Below, one piece after another: positions 27,170 through 35,116 of a stretch of 64,000 nucleotides of DNA. Made by a program: the position numbers and the translations under genes. Within the stretch, counting starts at the first letter, position 1. Every line of letters starts with the position of its first letter. A model generated the notes under the pieces. It was not told where the DNA came from. It saw nothing but the letters and a program-made list of their open reading frames with translations, and ran no database searches. Origin of the DNA: Phycisphaerae bacterium (GTDB lineage Bacteria > Planctomycetota > Phycisphaerae > Phycisphaerales > SM1A02). The stretch lies in assembly GCA_002716385.1 (NCBI GenBank), contig PBAX01000005.1, positions 1-64,000 on the forward strand, read 5' to 3'.

Positions 27170-27189
27170 CAGAGGCCGGAGAGGTACAG

Positions 27190-27369
27190 ATGGAATCTTA
27201 TGAAAAGCTGAAAAGAGTTCTTGATGAAATCCAGGACGACGTAGACAAGTGCCGTGGCGGCAACAAGGCTGCTGGCACCCGCGTCCGAAAGGCCATGCAA
27301 GACATCAAAAGCATTGCTCAGGAAGTCCGCAAGGAAGTCCTCGAAGTACGCGACAAGCCCACTCCCTGA
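27190..27369 (+). CDS. Histone H1-like (Hc1-type) protein, very short
   Basis: The 59-residue product resembles the N-terminal domain of chlamydial and planctomycetal Hc1 histone H1-like proteins: one long amphipathic helical pair with the shared pattern DDVDKCRGGNKAAGTRVRKAM (Hc1 has RDLDKAERGNKAAAQRVRT at the same place). It presumably binds DNA and condenses or bridges it. The lysine/alanine-rich C-terminal tail of full-length Hc1 is missing; the protein ends EVRDKPTP. ATG 27190 is preceded by GGAGAGG at good spacing; an ATG 29 codons earlier would only add the leader hairpins. The family match is from memory of the motif. Confidence 0.82.
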   Translation: MESYEKLKRVLDEIQDDVDKCRGGNKAAGTRVRKAMQDIKSIAQEVRKEVLEVRDKPTP

Positions 27370-27399
27370 TACGGGACAGGCCCTAGCGTCACTTTGCGA

Positions 27400-27441
27400 C
27401 ACGATCAGCTTGCTTTCCGAAAGCCAAGCAAGCTGATCGTG
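27400..27441 (+). terminator. Long perfect hairpin downstream of the Hc1-like gene
   Basis: A 16-bp perfect stem, CACGATCAGCTTGCTT at 27400-27415 pairing with 27426-27441, encloses a 10-base loop (TCCGAAAGCC). It begins 30 bases after the Hc1-like stop codon. The run after the stem is CCTTTACCC, so the T-tract of a classic Rho-independent terminator is poor. It most likely ends or protects the 3' end of the short Hc1-like mRNA. Confidence 0.6.
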
Positions 27442-27580
27442 CCTTTACCCAGCCCGGTCCTTGACACCGTCCCCTGAACACATGGGACCTTTCAGGAATA
27501 CAGTGCTGGTCGTGGAATGAGTTCCTCCATCTGATTGTCTCTGAAGCCTTCAGGCATTCCACCGAGACTACCGGGACATC

Positions 27581-28051
27581 ATGGCAGATCTACTATTTGA
27601 TATTTCAGACATCGACATGGACGGCTGTTTCCTGACACCGGATCAGGTCGCTGAACACAATCCTCAACGAGGCGACATGCGTCATCTTGATCATGTGATC
27701 TACATGGACGAAAACGCTTCCAAGGCCGTTGGCGTGAAGATGGTTCATGAGGATGAGTTCTGGGTCCCCGGGCACATTCCAGGGCGGCCGCTTCTACCCG
27801 CGGTACTCATGATCGAAGCGGCGGCACAGCTGTCCAGCATTCTCTACCAGTTCCGAACCAAGGAAACTGCGTTCCTTGGATTCACTCGGTGCGACAAGGC
27901 CGTCTTCCGCGGACAGGTCGTTCCCGGGGACAAGCTGCTGCTGCTCTCGAAGGAACACAAGTTCCAGCGGCGACGGTTCTCCTGTGACGCACAGGGTGTC
28001 GTCGGAGACAAGGTTGTCTTCGAAGTGAAGATCACCGGCATGCAGCTGTGA
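27581..28051 (+). CDS. 3-hydroxyacyl-ACP dehydratase-like hot-dog protein (FabZ/FabA-like)
   Basis: The 156-residue product has a hot-dog fold signature: EFWVPGHIPGRPLLPAVLMI followed by EAAAQLSSIL near residue 60-85, where His in GH and Glu in EAxAQ are the FabZ catalytic pair. The motif differs from FabZ (FPxxPVMPGVL) in having Ala in place of Gly before VL. FabZ dehydrates beta-hydroxyacyl-ACP in fatty acid synthesis. With no other fab genes around, it may be FabZ or a related dehydratase of another lipid pathway. The Shine-Dalgarno is weak. Confidence 0.8.
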   Translation: MADLLFDISDIDMDGCFLTPDQVAEHNPQRGDMRHLDHVIYMDENASKAVGVKMVHEDEFWVPGHIPGRPLLPAVLMIEAAAQLSSILYQFRTKETAFLGFTRCDKAVFRGQVVPGDKLLLLSKEHKFQRRRFSCDAQGVVGDKVVFEVKITGMQL

Positions 28052-28080
28052 CATCGGAACACCGTGAACTGATCAGCAAC

Positions 28081-28515
28081 TCAGAATGAGCCGAAGCCCA
28101 CGAATGAACGTCGGGCCATCGGTATCGCAGAGCAGCCACGCTCGAAGTTTGGACAGTAGTTGTTCACGATGATGGGGCTTCCATACCAGCCCCAGCCCCG
28201 AGGACCACGATAGCTGTCGTAGTAGGGCGATGGATACGCCCGCATGAATGTCGATCGTGCCACGAAACCGCTCGAGTTGTAGTGGTTCCTGACCTGGCCG
28301 TCCCGAGATGCATAACGACTGAGGGCGTCAAGACCGTCATTGAACATCGAGGTCTTTGGGCTGCCCGTGGAGATCGACCGAATCATGCTGTTGGCCACGG
28401 TGTTCAAACTAGGCATCTGAGCAGATGGAAGCGGCATGACGATCACATCGCCGGCCAACGACCAACCACTGAGGCCGGCCGTCAAGATGCAGATAAGAAG
28501 GTTGATTCGGCTCAT
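28081..28515 (-). CDS. Small secreted protein, unknown function
   Basis: The 144-residue product starts MSRINLLICILTAGLSGWSL, a signal peptide with a probable cleavage after SLAG near residue 22. The mature part is short and basic, with a Tyr/Pro/Gly-rich stretch (AYPSPYYDSYRGPRGWGWYG) and two Cys near the C-terminus (NNYCPNFERGCSA) that could form a disulfide. I do not recognise a family. ATG 28515 is chosen because the signal peptide starts there; an in-frame extension reaches 28608 but overlaps the manA start region. Convergent with the FabZ-like gene. Confidence 0.65.
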   Translation of the reverse strand: MSRINLLICILTAGLSGWSLAGDVIVMPLPSAQMPSLNTVANSMIRSISTGSPKTSMFNDGLDALSRYASRDGQVRNHYNSSGFVARSTFMRAYPSPYYDSYRGPRGWGWYGSPIIVNNYCPNFERGCSAIPMARRSFVGFGSF

Positions 28516-28606
28516 GTGAAGCTCCGGACCGGTTTCATCGTATCCTAGCATTCGACGACGTCGAGCAAACCACCTTTCTCCCAACCAGCCATTCAAGTTG
28601 ATCATC

Positions 28607-29590
28607 ATGCCGCTTCCACCACTGCAATTTCATCCGATCATGAAACCCAAGGTCTGGGGAGGGCGCAAGCTCGAGGAATACGGAAAGCCTCTCCCACCAA
28701 AGGACGCCATTGGAGAATCATGGGAGCTGGCGGATCTTCCCGAGTCCATTCCCGATGGCAGATCGACCATATCGGGTGGAACCTTCGAGGGCAGCACTCT
28801 TCAAGATGTCATTGACCACGATGCGACCGCCCTGCTTGGCGACGTCTCCTTGTCTCCGGAGGGGGGCTTCCCACTTCTGCTCAAGTATCTGGATGCCAAC
28901 GACAACCTCTCCGTACAGGTCCATCCCGACACGGACTACGTGAAGAAGCATCCGGAGGCGCATCTCAAGTCGGAAGCGTGGCACATCCTCGACGCGGAGC
29001 CCGGCAGTGTCATCTATGCGGGGCTACAGCCGGGAGTGGATGAGGCTTCGTTCGCCCGTGCCATCGCTGATGGCACGGTCGTCGAACAGCTCGTCGCCAT
29101 CCCCGCCGTCCCTGGAGAATGCCACTATCTTCCCAGCGGCACCTGTCACGCGTTGGGCGCAGGTGTTCTGGTCGCCGAGGTGCAGACTCCCAGCGACACG
29201 ACTTTCAGAGTCTGGGACTGGGGCCGTACCAGCCGAACGCTCCATGTCGATGAAGCCCTCCAGTGCATCGACTTCTCAGGGCGTTCGGTCCAAACCCCAC
29301 GACCCGAAGCAGTGAGCGCCGATGGTTGCGATCGAACCATGCTCGTTGATGTCGAGCACTTCACCATCGAACATCTGCAGTTCGATCCGGGTTCCTCTTT
29401 CACGCCTGATCAATGCGATGTACCGATTGCCCTGATGGTTCTGAGCGGTCATGCGGACATGGAACATGACGAAGGTGTCCTGGCACTGGCAAAAGGGCGC
29501 ACACTACTGCTGCCTGCCGCCAGGTCATCCTGTCGTATGAACATCACCGACGAACTCGAGCTGCTGGCCGTGACACTCCGGCCTGCCTGA
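28607..29590 (+). CDS. manA: Mannose-6-phosphate isomerase, class I
   Basis: ManA interconverts fructose 6-phosphate and mannose 6-phosphate, feeding sugar-nucleotide synthesis. The 327-residue product is of the short cupin type: IMKPKVWGGRKLEEYGK near residue 10, GESWELADLPESIPDG near residue 36, the zinc site QVHPD near residue 103 with the further ligand Glu in LKSEAWHIL and the His in SGTCHALGAG near residue 180, then TFRVWDWGR. All zinc ligands are present. ATG 28607 is chosen over TTG 28598. It is likely to supply the LPS and exopolysaccharide genes nearby. Confidence 0.93.
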   Translation: MPLPPLQFHPIMKPKVWGGRKLEEYGKPLPPKDAIGESWELADLPESIPDGRSTISGGTFEGSTLQDVIDHDATALLGDVSLSPEGGFPLLLKYLDANDNLSVQVHPDTDYVKKHPEAHLKSEAWHILDAEPGSVIYAGLQPGVDEASFARAIADGTVVEQLVAIPAVPGECHYLPSGTCHALGAGVLVAEVQTPSDTTFRVWDWGRTSRTLHVDEALQCIDFSGRSVQTPRPEAVSADGCDRTMLVDVEHFTIEHLQFDPGSSFTPDQCDVPIALMVLSGHADMEHDEGVLALAKGRTLLLPAARSSCRMNITDELELLAVTLRPA

Positions 29591-29592
29591 AA

Positions 29593-29913
29593 TCAGGCCT
29601 TCAGATCGATGATGCGCCCACACTGGACCCCGGTTGCCGCCTCAAGCCGATCGGTCGGACGCGCATACAGTTGATACGGTCCCGCTGAACGAACGGGTGT
29701 CATCGTCGAGGAATCGAAGTCCATTCCACCTGGCACTCTGGCCGCAACCAGTTGGCTGATGGCAGTTGAAGACGCGACTCGAGAAGCCTGCGTGGCAGGC
29801 ACCGGTACAGATACCGAGCCAGTCGCAGAGAGACTGGGTTCGGGACGCGACGTGTTGCGTACCGGTTGGTACGCAGCAACCGCCCGGAACGGGTATGGCC
29901 CACCAATATCCAT
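29593..29913 (-). CDS. Small protein of unknown function
   Basis: The 106-residue product is rich in Pro, Val and Ser and has no signal peptide or membrane segment. The C-terminal half (LVAARVPGGMDFDSSTMTPV, then PYQLYARPTDRLEAATGVQC) looks like a conserved tail; I recall similar tails in short unnamed planctomycete proteins but cannot name a family. ATG 29913 is preceded by AGGAGGT 11 bases upstream; an in-frame start at 29958 has no such site and would run into the inverted repeat. It is convergent with manA, 2 bp apart. Confidence 0.6.
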   Translation of the reverse strand: MDIGGPYPFRAVAAYQPVRNTSRPEPSLSATGSVSVPVPATQASRVASSTAISQLVAARVPGGMDFDSSTMTPVRSAGPYQLYARPTDRLEAATGVQCGRIIDLKA

Positions 29914-29947
29914 GATGTCAGAGTACCTCCTGAACGGCCCTTGCCCA

Positions 29948-29983
29948 GTCATGAACACCGATTTCCCACCCGGTGTTCATGAC
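29948..29983 (-). promoter_or_regulatory. 13-bp inverted repeat upstream of the small orphan gene
   Basis: GTCATGAACACCG (29948-29960) pairs perfectly with 29971-29983, with a 10-base AC-rich loop. It lies 35 bases upstream of the ATG at 29913. On RNA it would form a strong hairpin without a following T-run, so it may be an operator or leader structure rather than a terminator. No match to a known box is claimed. Confidence 0.45.
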
Positions 29984-30142
29984 GTCGAGAGATCCCTATC
30001 GGAGCACCCAGCACGATGCCTTGAACTAAGCTAAAGACCAATAAAGCCACCTGCAGAGCCATCTGAGAAGCATCCGGACTCCTCAATCGGCATCTATTGC
30101 GGGTTCTGAAGGCTCGAATCCAGCCCTGAATTCAGAAAAAAA

Positions 30143-31663
30143 CTAGTAGGACTTGGCCCAGACCACTCTACCGGCACTGGGCTTTCCAGTGAATGGGCAG
30201 GTACCTGGTTCACCCAGGTCCGTCGGAATGCAACGGACCGTGACACCGAGCTCGGCCTTGATCTTCTCCTCAATGTCGCTGTCACCACTGAAGTGGGCCA
30301 TGGCGAAGCCACCATGGATAGGAGTCGGTTCACCGGAAGGCGCTGTGAAGAAGTCCCTGAAGTCCTCCTCGGTATCGATGTCATGCGTGTTCTCATCTCG
30401 AAAATCGGTTGCACGAGCAAGGAGTGACTGCTGGATATCCTCGAGCATCGATGTGATTCCGGATACGAATTCCGTGCGTGGGACACCCTTCTTATCCTTG
30501 GCGGATCGATCACGACGCGCCATGAAGACGGCGTCCTCAGCCATGTCGCGAGGTCCCACTTCCACGCGTATGGGCACACCCTTCTTGACCCATGACCAGT
30601 TCTTTTCGCCCCCCCGCATGTCCCGGTCATCGATCTCGACCTCGATGTGGCGACCATGGAAGGCCTGCACGCGAAGATCATCCGCGATCTTGTGACAGTA
30701 GTTCATGATCATGGCCGGATCATCCGCCTTGAACGTGATGGGCATGATCACGACATGAACCGGCGCCAGTCTTGGCGGCAGGACCAGCCCATCATCGTCG
30801 GCGTGGGTCATGATCAATCCACCGATCAACCGGGTGGAGACTCCCCATGAGGTAGTCCATGCATTCAAGCGGTCGCCATTTTCATCTAGGTACACGATGT
30901 CCTGGGCCTTCGAGAAGTTCTGGCCGAGAAAATGGGACGTACCTGCCTGAAGCGCCTTTCGATCCTGCATCATCCCTTCGATGCAGTAGGTCTCCACGGC
31001 TCCCGGGAATCGTTCGGCAGCTGTCTTCTCACCTGTGATCACGGGCATCGCCATCGTGTCCCGAGCAAAGGAGGCATAGACGTTGAGCATGCGAATCGTG
31101 TGCTCACGAGCCTCCTCCTCGGTCGCGTGGGCGGTGTGCCCTTCCTGCCAGAGGAATTCGGCGGTCCTCAGGAACAGACGCGTTCGCATCTCCCATCGCA
31201 CCACGTTCGCCCACTGATTTATGAGAAGCGGAAGATCTCGATAGGACTCGATCCATCTGGAGAAGGCATCGCCGATGATCATCTCGGAAGTCGGCCTGAC
31301 GACGAGCGGTTCTTCTAGCTCGCCAGCCGGCACCAGTCCTCCGTCCGGACCGGCCTCCAGTCGATGATGCGTCACGACGGCGCATTCCTTCGCGAACCCC
31401 TCCACATGCTCCGCTTCCTTCTCGAGGAAACGCTTGGGAATGAACAGCGGGAAGTAGGCATTCTTGTGACCGGTGGCCTTGAACATCCCATCAAGGATGT
31501 GCTGCATGTTCTCCCAGAGCGCACAGCCCCAAGGCTTGATGACCATGCACCCTCGAACAGGTGAGTTCTCCGCCAGATCCGCTGCACGGACGACCTGCTG
31601 ATACCACTCGGGGTAGTTTTCGCCTCGCGTCGGGGTGATTGCCGTTTTTGCTGCCTTTGCCAT
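30143..31663 (-). CDS. proS: Prolyl-tRNA synthetase, archaeal/eukaryotic-type
   Basis: ProRS charges tRNA-Pro. The 506-residue product is of the ProS type 3 lineage, lacking the large editing insertion of the bacterial type: GCMVIKPWGCALWENMQHIL near residue 40, YFPLFIPKRFLEKEAEHVEG, the class II motif 2 region VVRWEMRTRLFLRTAEFLWQ with EGHTAH near residue 160, motif 3 in STRLIGGLIMTHADDDG near residue 285, the anticodon-binding domain after it, and a C-terminal zinc-like domain ending in Tyr (VVWAKSY). ATG 31663 gives family length; the frame extends further upstream without conservation. The stop is TAG. Confidence 0.93.
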   Translation of the reverse strand: MAKAAKTAITPTRGENYPEWYQQVVRAADLAENSPVRGCMVIKPWGCALWENMQHILDGMFKATGHKNAYFPLFIPKRFLEKEAEHVEGFAKECAVVTHHRLEAGPDGGLVPAGELEEPLVVRPTSEMIIGDAFSRWIESYRDLPLLINQWANVVRWEMRTRLFLRTAEFLWQEGHTAHATEEEAREHTIRMLNVYASFARDTMAMPVITGEKTAAERFPGAVETYCIEGMMQDRKALQAGTSHFLGQNFSKAQDIVYLDENGDRLNAWTTSWGVSTRLIGGLIMTHADDDGLVLPPRLAPVHVVIMPITFKADDPAMIMNYCHKIADDLRVQAFHGRHIEVEIDDRDMRGGEKNWSWVKKGVPIRVEVGPRDMAEDAVFMARRDRSAKDKKGVPRTEFVSGITSMLEDIQQSLLARATDFRDENTHDIDTEEDFRDFFTAPSGEPTPIHGGFAMAHFSGDSDIEEKIKAELGVTVRCIPTDLGEPGTCPFTGKPSAGRVVWAKSY

Positions 31664-31713
31664 TGGATGAGCAGCGTACCCTCTAGCCTCCCGACGTGCC
31701 GTAGGATGCTTAT

Positions 31714-32655
31714 GTGAGCACCTCCTCAGCCGACATTTCGACGGGGCTTCTTGGCCGATCTCTGATCCTCGCAAGAGACATCAAGCTCAGCCACAGTGTC
31801 TTTGCCCTCCCATTCGCCCTTCTTGGGCTGTTCATGGCGGCCTGGCCAGCAGCACCTCTTTCCTCCGTCACAGTGGAACATCTGGGCATCTCCATTCTTC
31901 TGGTCGTCATCGCCATGGTTGCCGCCCGTACTGCCGCCATGCTGGCCAATCGATGGCTGGATCACGACATCGACTCGAGGAATCCCAGAACAGCTGGGCG
32001 TGCATTGCCATCGGGCAAGACGAATCCACAGACGGTACTGGCTGGGCTGGCTGTCTCGGCTGCTGTGTTCCTGCTCACCTGCCTGCTCTTTCTGATCCTG
32101 CTTGGCAACTGGTGGCCTCTGATTCTCGGCTTCCCGGTCCTCGCCTGGCTCTGCCTGTATCCGCTGCTCAAACGCATGACATGGGCCTGCCACCTCTGGC
32201 TTGGCGCATCACTGGCCATGAGTCCACTGGCTGCCGCCATCGCCGTGCAACCCGAGACGCTCATGCATCAACCGGCCCTGTGGCTTCTATCCGGAATGGT
32301 CCTCTGCTGGGTCGCCGGCTTCGACGTCATCTACGCGTTGCAGGATGTCGACGTCGACAGGCAGGAAGGTCTCCACAGCATTCCAAGCACCTTCGGATTC
32401 AATGGCGCCCTCTGGTTCAGTCGAATACTCCACGTGATCGCCGGCGCCTGTCTTATTCTGGCATGGTCGCTTGATCAGCGTTTGGGCGGCGTGTTCCTCG
32501 CGGCTTGCATTGCCGCCTGTCTCCTGCTCGTGATCGAGCACCTCACCGTTCGAAGATGGGGAACCAGCCGTATGGCCCTCACGTTCTTCACACTCAATGG
32601 TGTCGTCTCATGCATTCTCGGCGCAGCAGGCGTCATCGATCTGGCAACCGGGTGA
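31714..32655 (+). CDS. UbiA-family prenyltransferase (4-hydroxybenzoate or menaquinone pathway)
   Basis: The 313-residue product is a canonical UbiA membrane prenyltransferase with about eight helices and both Asp-rich motifs: NRWLDHDIDSRNPRTAGRAL near residue 88 and ALQDVDVDRQEGLHSIPS near residue 208. UbiA and MqnP prenylate the aromatic head group of ubiquinone or futalosine-route menaquinone; the GRALPSG segment resembles MqnP/UbiA of non-proteobacteria. No quinone genes are adjacent, so the product is uncertain. The start is GTG, 50 bp from the divergent proS start. Confidence 0.85.
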   Translation: MSTSSADISTGLLGRSLILARDIKLSHSVFALPFALLGLFMAAWPAAPLSSVTVEHLGISILLVVIAMVAARTAAMLANRWLDHDIDSRNPRTAGRALPSGKTNPQTVLAGLAVSAAVFLLTCLLFLILLGNWWPLILGFPVLAWLCLYPLLKRMTWACHLWLGASLAMSPLAAAIAVQPETLMHQPALWLLSGMVLCWVAGFDVIYALQDVDVDRQEGLHSIPSTFGFNGALWFSRILHVIAGACLILAWSLDQRLGGVFLAACIAACLLLVIEHLTVRRWGTSRMALTFFTLNGVVSCILGAAGVIDLATG

Positions 32656-32695
32656 CCGGCCCTGAATCACGAGACGAAAAGGAACAACCGCGGAA

Positions 32696-34999
32696 TCAGC
32701 ATTCGCCCCAGGCGGCAATGACCGCCAGGATGTCTCCAACGTCGACGAAACCGTTGTTGTCGATATCGAAGTTCGGATCCGTCGTTCCAAATGCGCCAAG
32801 CAGACCGAGCACATCCTCGACATCCACGACGCCGTCGTTACCGACCACATCCTCCGGACATGGGCTGTCCTCGATGCATTCGGCGAATGTGATCTCGATT
32901 TCATCGACAGCCGCTTCGACCACGGATCCTGCGAGCACATCCTCGACGATGAACCTGACGCGGAAATTGCTGCTTGGATTGAAACCGGGAACGTCATCGA
33001 GATTGAATTCGACGAAGTACCAGCCTCCATTCACCTGATCGCCGGCTGGTCCCACGATTTCCAGATCGAGCCAGGTGATCCCACCATTGTCGGAGATCTG
33101 GGTCACGAAAGTGTCCTCGTTGGGAGCCGACCCCGACGAATTCGAGAACCAGCGGGCGTACGAAAGGATGCTTCCAGGCAGCGAGGCGTCGAGAATCGGC
33201 GAGATCAGGATGACATTGCCGCCATCGACATCCGAATTGCCGTCGACATTGTCCGTCTGCCAGCAGAAACCGCTGCCACTGGCATCGGCTGGTGCATCGC
33301 CACGATCACCTCCACCCACGGGAATGCCGCGGTCCCAGAAGCCGTCCGATGCACTTCCACTGGTCGTCCATCCGGGATCGGTGTCGCAATTGTCCGTGAA
33401 GACTATTTCCTGTGATGAGACCGGTGTGGCCGTGAACAGCTCCGATGGAGCGGATGCCGGCATCGTCGCCACGCCTCCACCGTCACCACCGACGGCGATG
33501 TAGAACTCGGGAGCACTGGTGCAGCCGAATGTCGGCAAGGTGGCTTCATAGTTGTCACCACCGAGATAGTCCAACGCGACTTCGGTGAAACTACCGGCAG
33601 TGCTGCGATAGCGAAGCACAGCTTCGGAAGGCACAGGGTCTTCACTGCGAGCAGTGATCGTGACGGGGAAAGTGGTCGTCTGATTGGTCCAGACCGTCGT
33701 AGGCGGCCCACTTGGCAATTCGATGCTCAATGGCGTGGCCGTGTACTCCATCAGTTTGAGTACAGCCTGGAAGTTCTCCTCCGCGCAAGGTCGGATCTCG
33801 CTGGGCGCCGGATCGAATCCTCCGGGCTCGCCGGAACCGGGCCTCAATTCGATGCAGTAGGCACGTGAACCGTACTGGTCGTATGGCCAGTCGATGAGGG
33901 TGCCACTGGCGCAGTAGAGGATGTTGCAGGGGTTGTCATGCACGTAGTTCTTTCCGTACACGCCCTGTATGGCATTCGACATGTCGCCACCAAGCGAATG
34001 AAGCTCGTCGAAGTCCGGCGGCGGAACCGTGGTATAGCCACGTGGCTCGAGAATGAGCTGGGAGTACGCATGGAAGTCGACCTGGGTCTTGATGTTTCCG
34101 TGGTTGAGCATGAAATCGCCCAGAGCGGTGACTTCAGGCTCGGACATCGATGATGGACCTACGTAGATGTCGCTGCATGTGTCGTTGCTGGTGCTCTGTC
34201 CACCGTTCCAGTCGGAACCCCAGTTGCGGTTCAGATCGACACCCTCGCAGGAGCCGCTATTGTCGCGACGATTCTTCCGCCAGTAGCGATCGCCGCCGGG
34301 TGAATAGGAGAACACATACCCGTCGGGATTGCTCACAGGCACCACGATGACCTCGATCTTGTCGAGCAGCGACGTGATCTGGGGGTCTTCGCCGTAGGCG
34401 GGCAGCAGCGTGTCGGCCATGTAGATCGTCGTCATCGGCGAGATCCATTCACGGGCATGCTGACAACCATTCAGGAAGCAGGCCGGACGACCATTGTCTT
34501 CGCCGGCACGGATGATGATGCCCCTGATGTCCCGCCCCTCGTGGGATTGTCCGAGCACGATTGGTGTCGTGAGATCGGGATAGTCCGCGAGCATCTCGTC
34601 AAGACGGTTGTTGAATTCATCCAGTGTCCTGAAGTCCGCATAGAAATCGAGGCCTCGCGTCGCCCTCATCGCCATTCGTTCGGCATTTCGCTGCGCGATG
34701 AATGCAGATAGATCCGGAATCATCTCACGGTAATCGAGTCCCAACGAATCGATGAAAGATCTCGAATCAGCATCGACCCGCCATGCACTCACCCCTGGGG
34801 CGGGCGTGCAGGCCATGCTTCTGACACCCTCGTCTAGAAGAAGCTGGAGGATGCCGCCATCGGGCACATCCACCTCGACGATACTCTCGCCCGCGTAATC
34901 CTCGGGGGCCGGCATTGGAATGCTGGCTGTCGCCAGAGACGACGACACAAGGGTGGCGATGCCCATAAGACCGGCCAGGTGGTGGATTCGATTGATCAC
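32696..34999 (-). CDS. Secreted zinc carboxypeptidase (M14) with dockerin-like C-terminus
   Basis: The 767-residue product has an N-terminal signal (HLAGLMGIATLVSSSLATAS), a M14 metallocarboxypeptidase domain with HxxE in NGCQHAREWISPM near residue 175, NPDGY in VVPVSNPDGYVFSY, the substrate Arg/Asn pair DLNRNWG near residue 255, the zinc His in FHAYSQLILEP and the catalytic Glu in CIELRPGSGEPGG. Beta-sandwich-like modules follow, then two EF-hand/dockerin-like repeats at the end (VGNDGVVDVEDVLGLLGAFG and DIDNNGFVDVGDILAVIAAW). GTG 34999 is the start, with AGGAG 5 bases upstream. It probably works outside the cell or anchored through the repeats. Confidence 0.9.
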   Translation of the reverse strand: MINRIHHLAGLMGIATLVSSSLATASIPMPAPEDYAGESIVEVDVPDGGILQLLLDEGVRSMACTPAPGVSAWRVDADSRSFIDSLGLDYREMIPDLSAFIAQRNAERMAMRATRGLDFYADFRTLDEFNNRLDEMLADYPDLTTPIVLGQSHEGRDIRGIIIRAGEDNGRPACFLNGCQHAREWISPMTTIYMADTLLPAYGEDPQITSLLDKIEVIVVPVSNPDGYVFSYSPGGDRYWRKNRRDNSGSCEGVDLNRNWGSDWNGGQSTSNDTCSDIYVGPSSMSEPEVTALGDFMLNHGNIKTQVDFHAYSQLILEPRGYTTVPPPDFDELHSLGGDMSNAIQGVYGKNYVHDNPCNILYCASGTLIDWPYDQYGSRAYCIELRPGSGEPGGFDPAPSEIRPCAEENFQAVLKLMEYTATPLSIELPSGPPTTVWTNQTTTFPVTITARSEDPVPSEAVLRYRSTAGSFTEVALDYLGGDNYEATLPTFGCTSAPEFYIAVGGDGGGVATMPASAPSELFTATPVSSQEIVFTDNCDTDPGWTTSGSASDGFWDRGIPVGGGDRGDAPADASGSGFCWQTDNVDGNSDVDGGNVILISPILDASLPGSILSYARWFSNSSGSAPNEDTFVTQISDNGGITWLDLEIVGPAGDQVNGGWYFVEFNLDDVPGFNPSSNFRVRFIVEDVLAGSVVEAAVDEIEITFAECIEDSPCPEDVVGNDGVVDVEDVLGLLGAFGTTDPNFDIDNNGFVDVGDILAVIAAWGEC

Positions 35000-35065
35000 A
35001 GGATCTCCTCTCAGATGTGATAACAGACAATCCGGATGATGCCCGTCATAGGATCCAATCAATTC

Positions 35066-35093
35066 AGTATGAGGGAAACCGGGCGGATCGCAA
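35066..35093 (-). promoter_or_regulatory. Possible promoter of the M14 carboxypeptidase gene
   Basis: On the minus strand TTGCGA (35093-35088) is followed by 16 bases and CATACT (35071-35066), about 67 bases upstream of GTG 34999. Both boxes match the consensus only partly. It is the best candidate in the 117-bp gap between pepC and this gene; GCTTATAAGC just upstream is a short palindrome. Confidence 0.35.
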
Positions 35094-35116
35094 GCTTATA
35101 AGCCCCATTCAGCCGC

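Noticed and set aside
30111-30125. tRNA T-arm-like GGCTCGAATCCAGCC downstream of proS
   Set aside because: Only a 4-bp stem, and no acceptor, D or anticodon arms can be folded around it.
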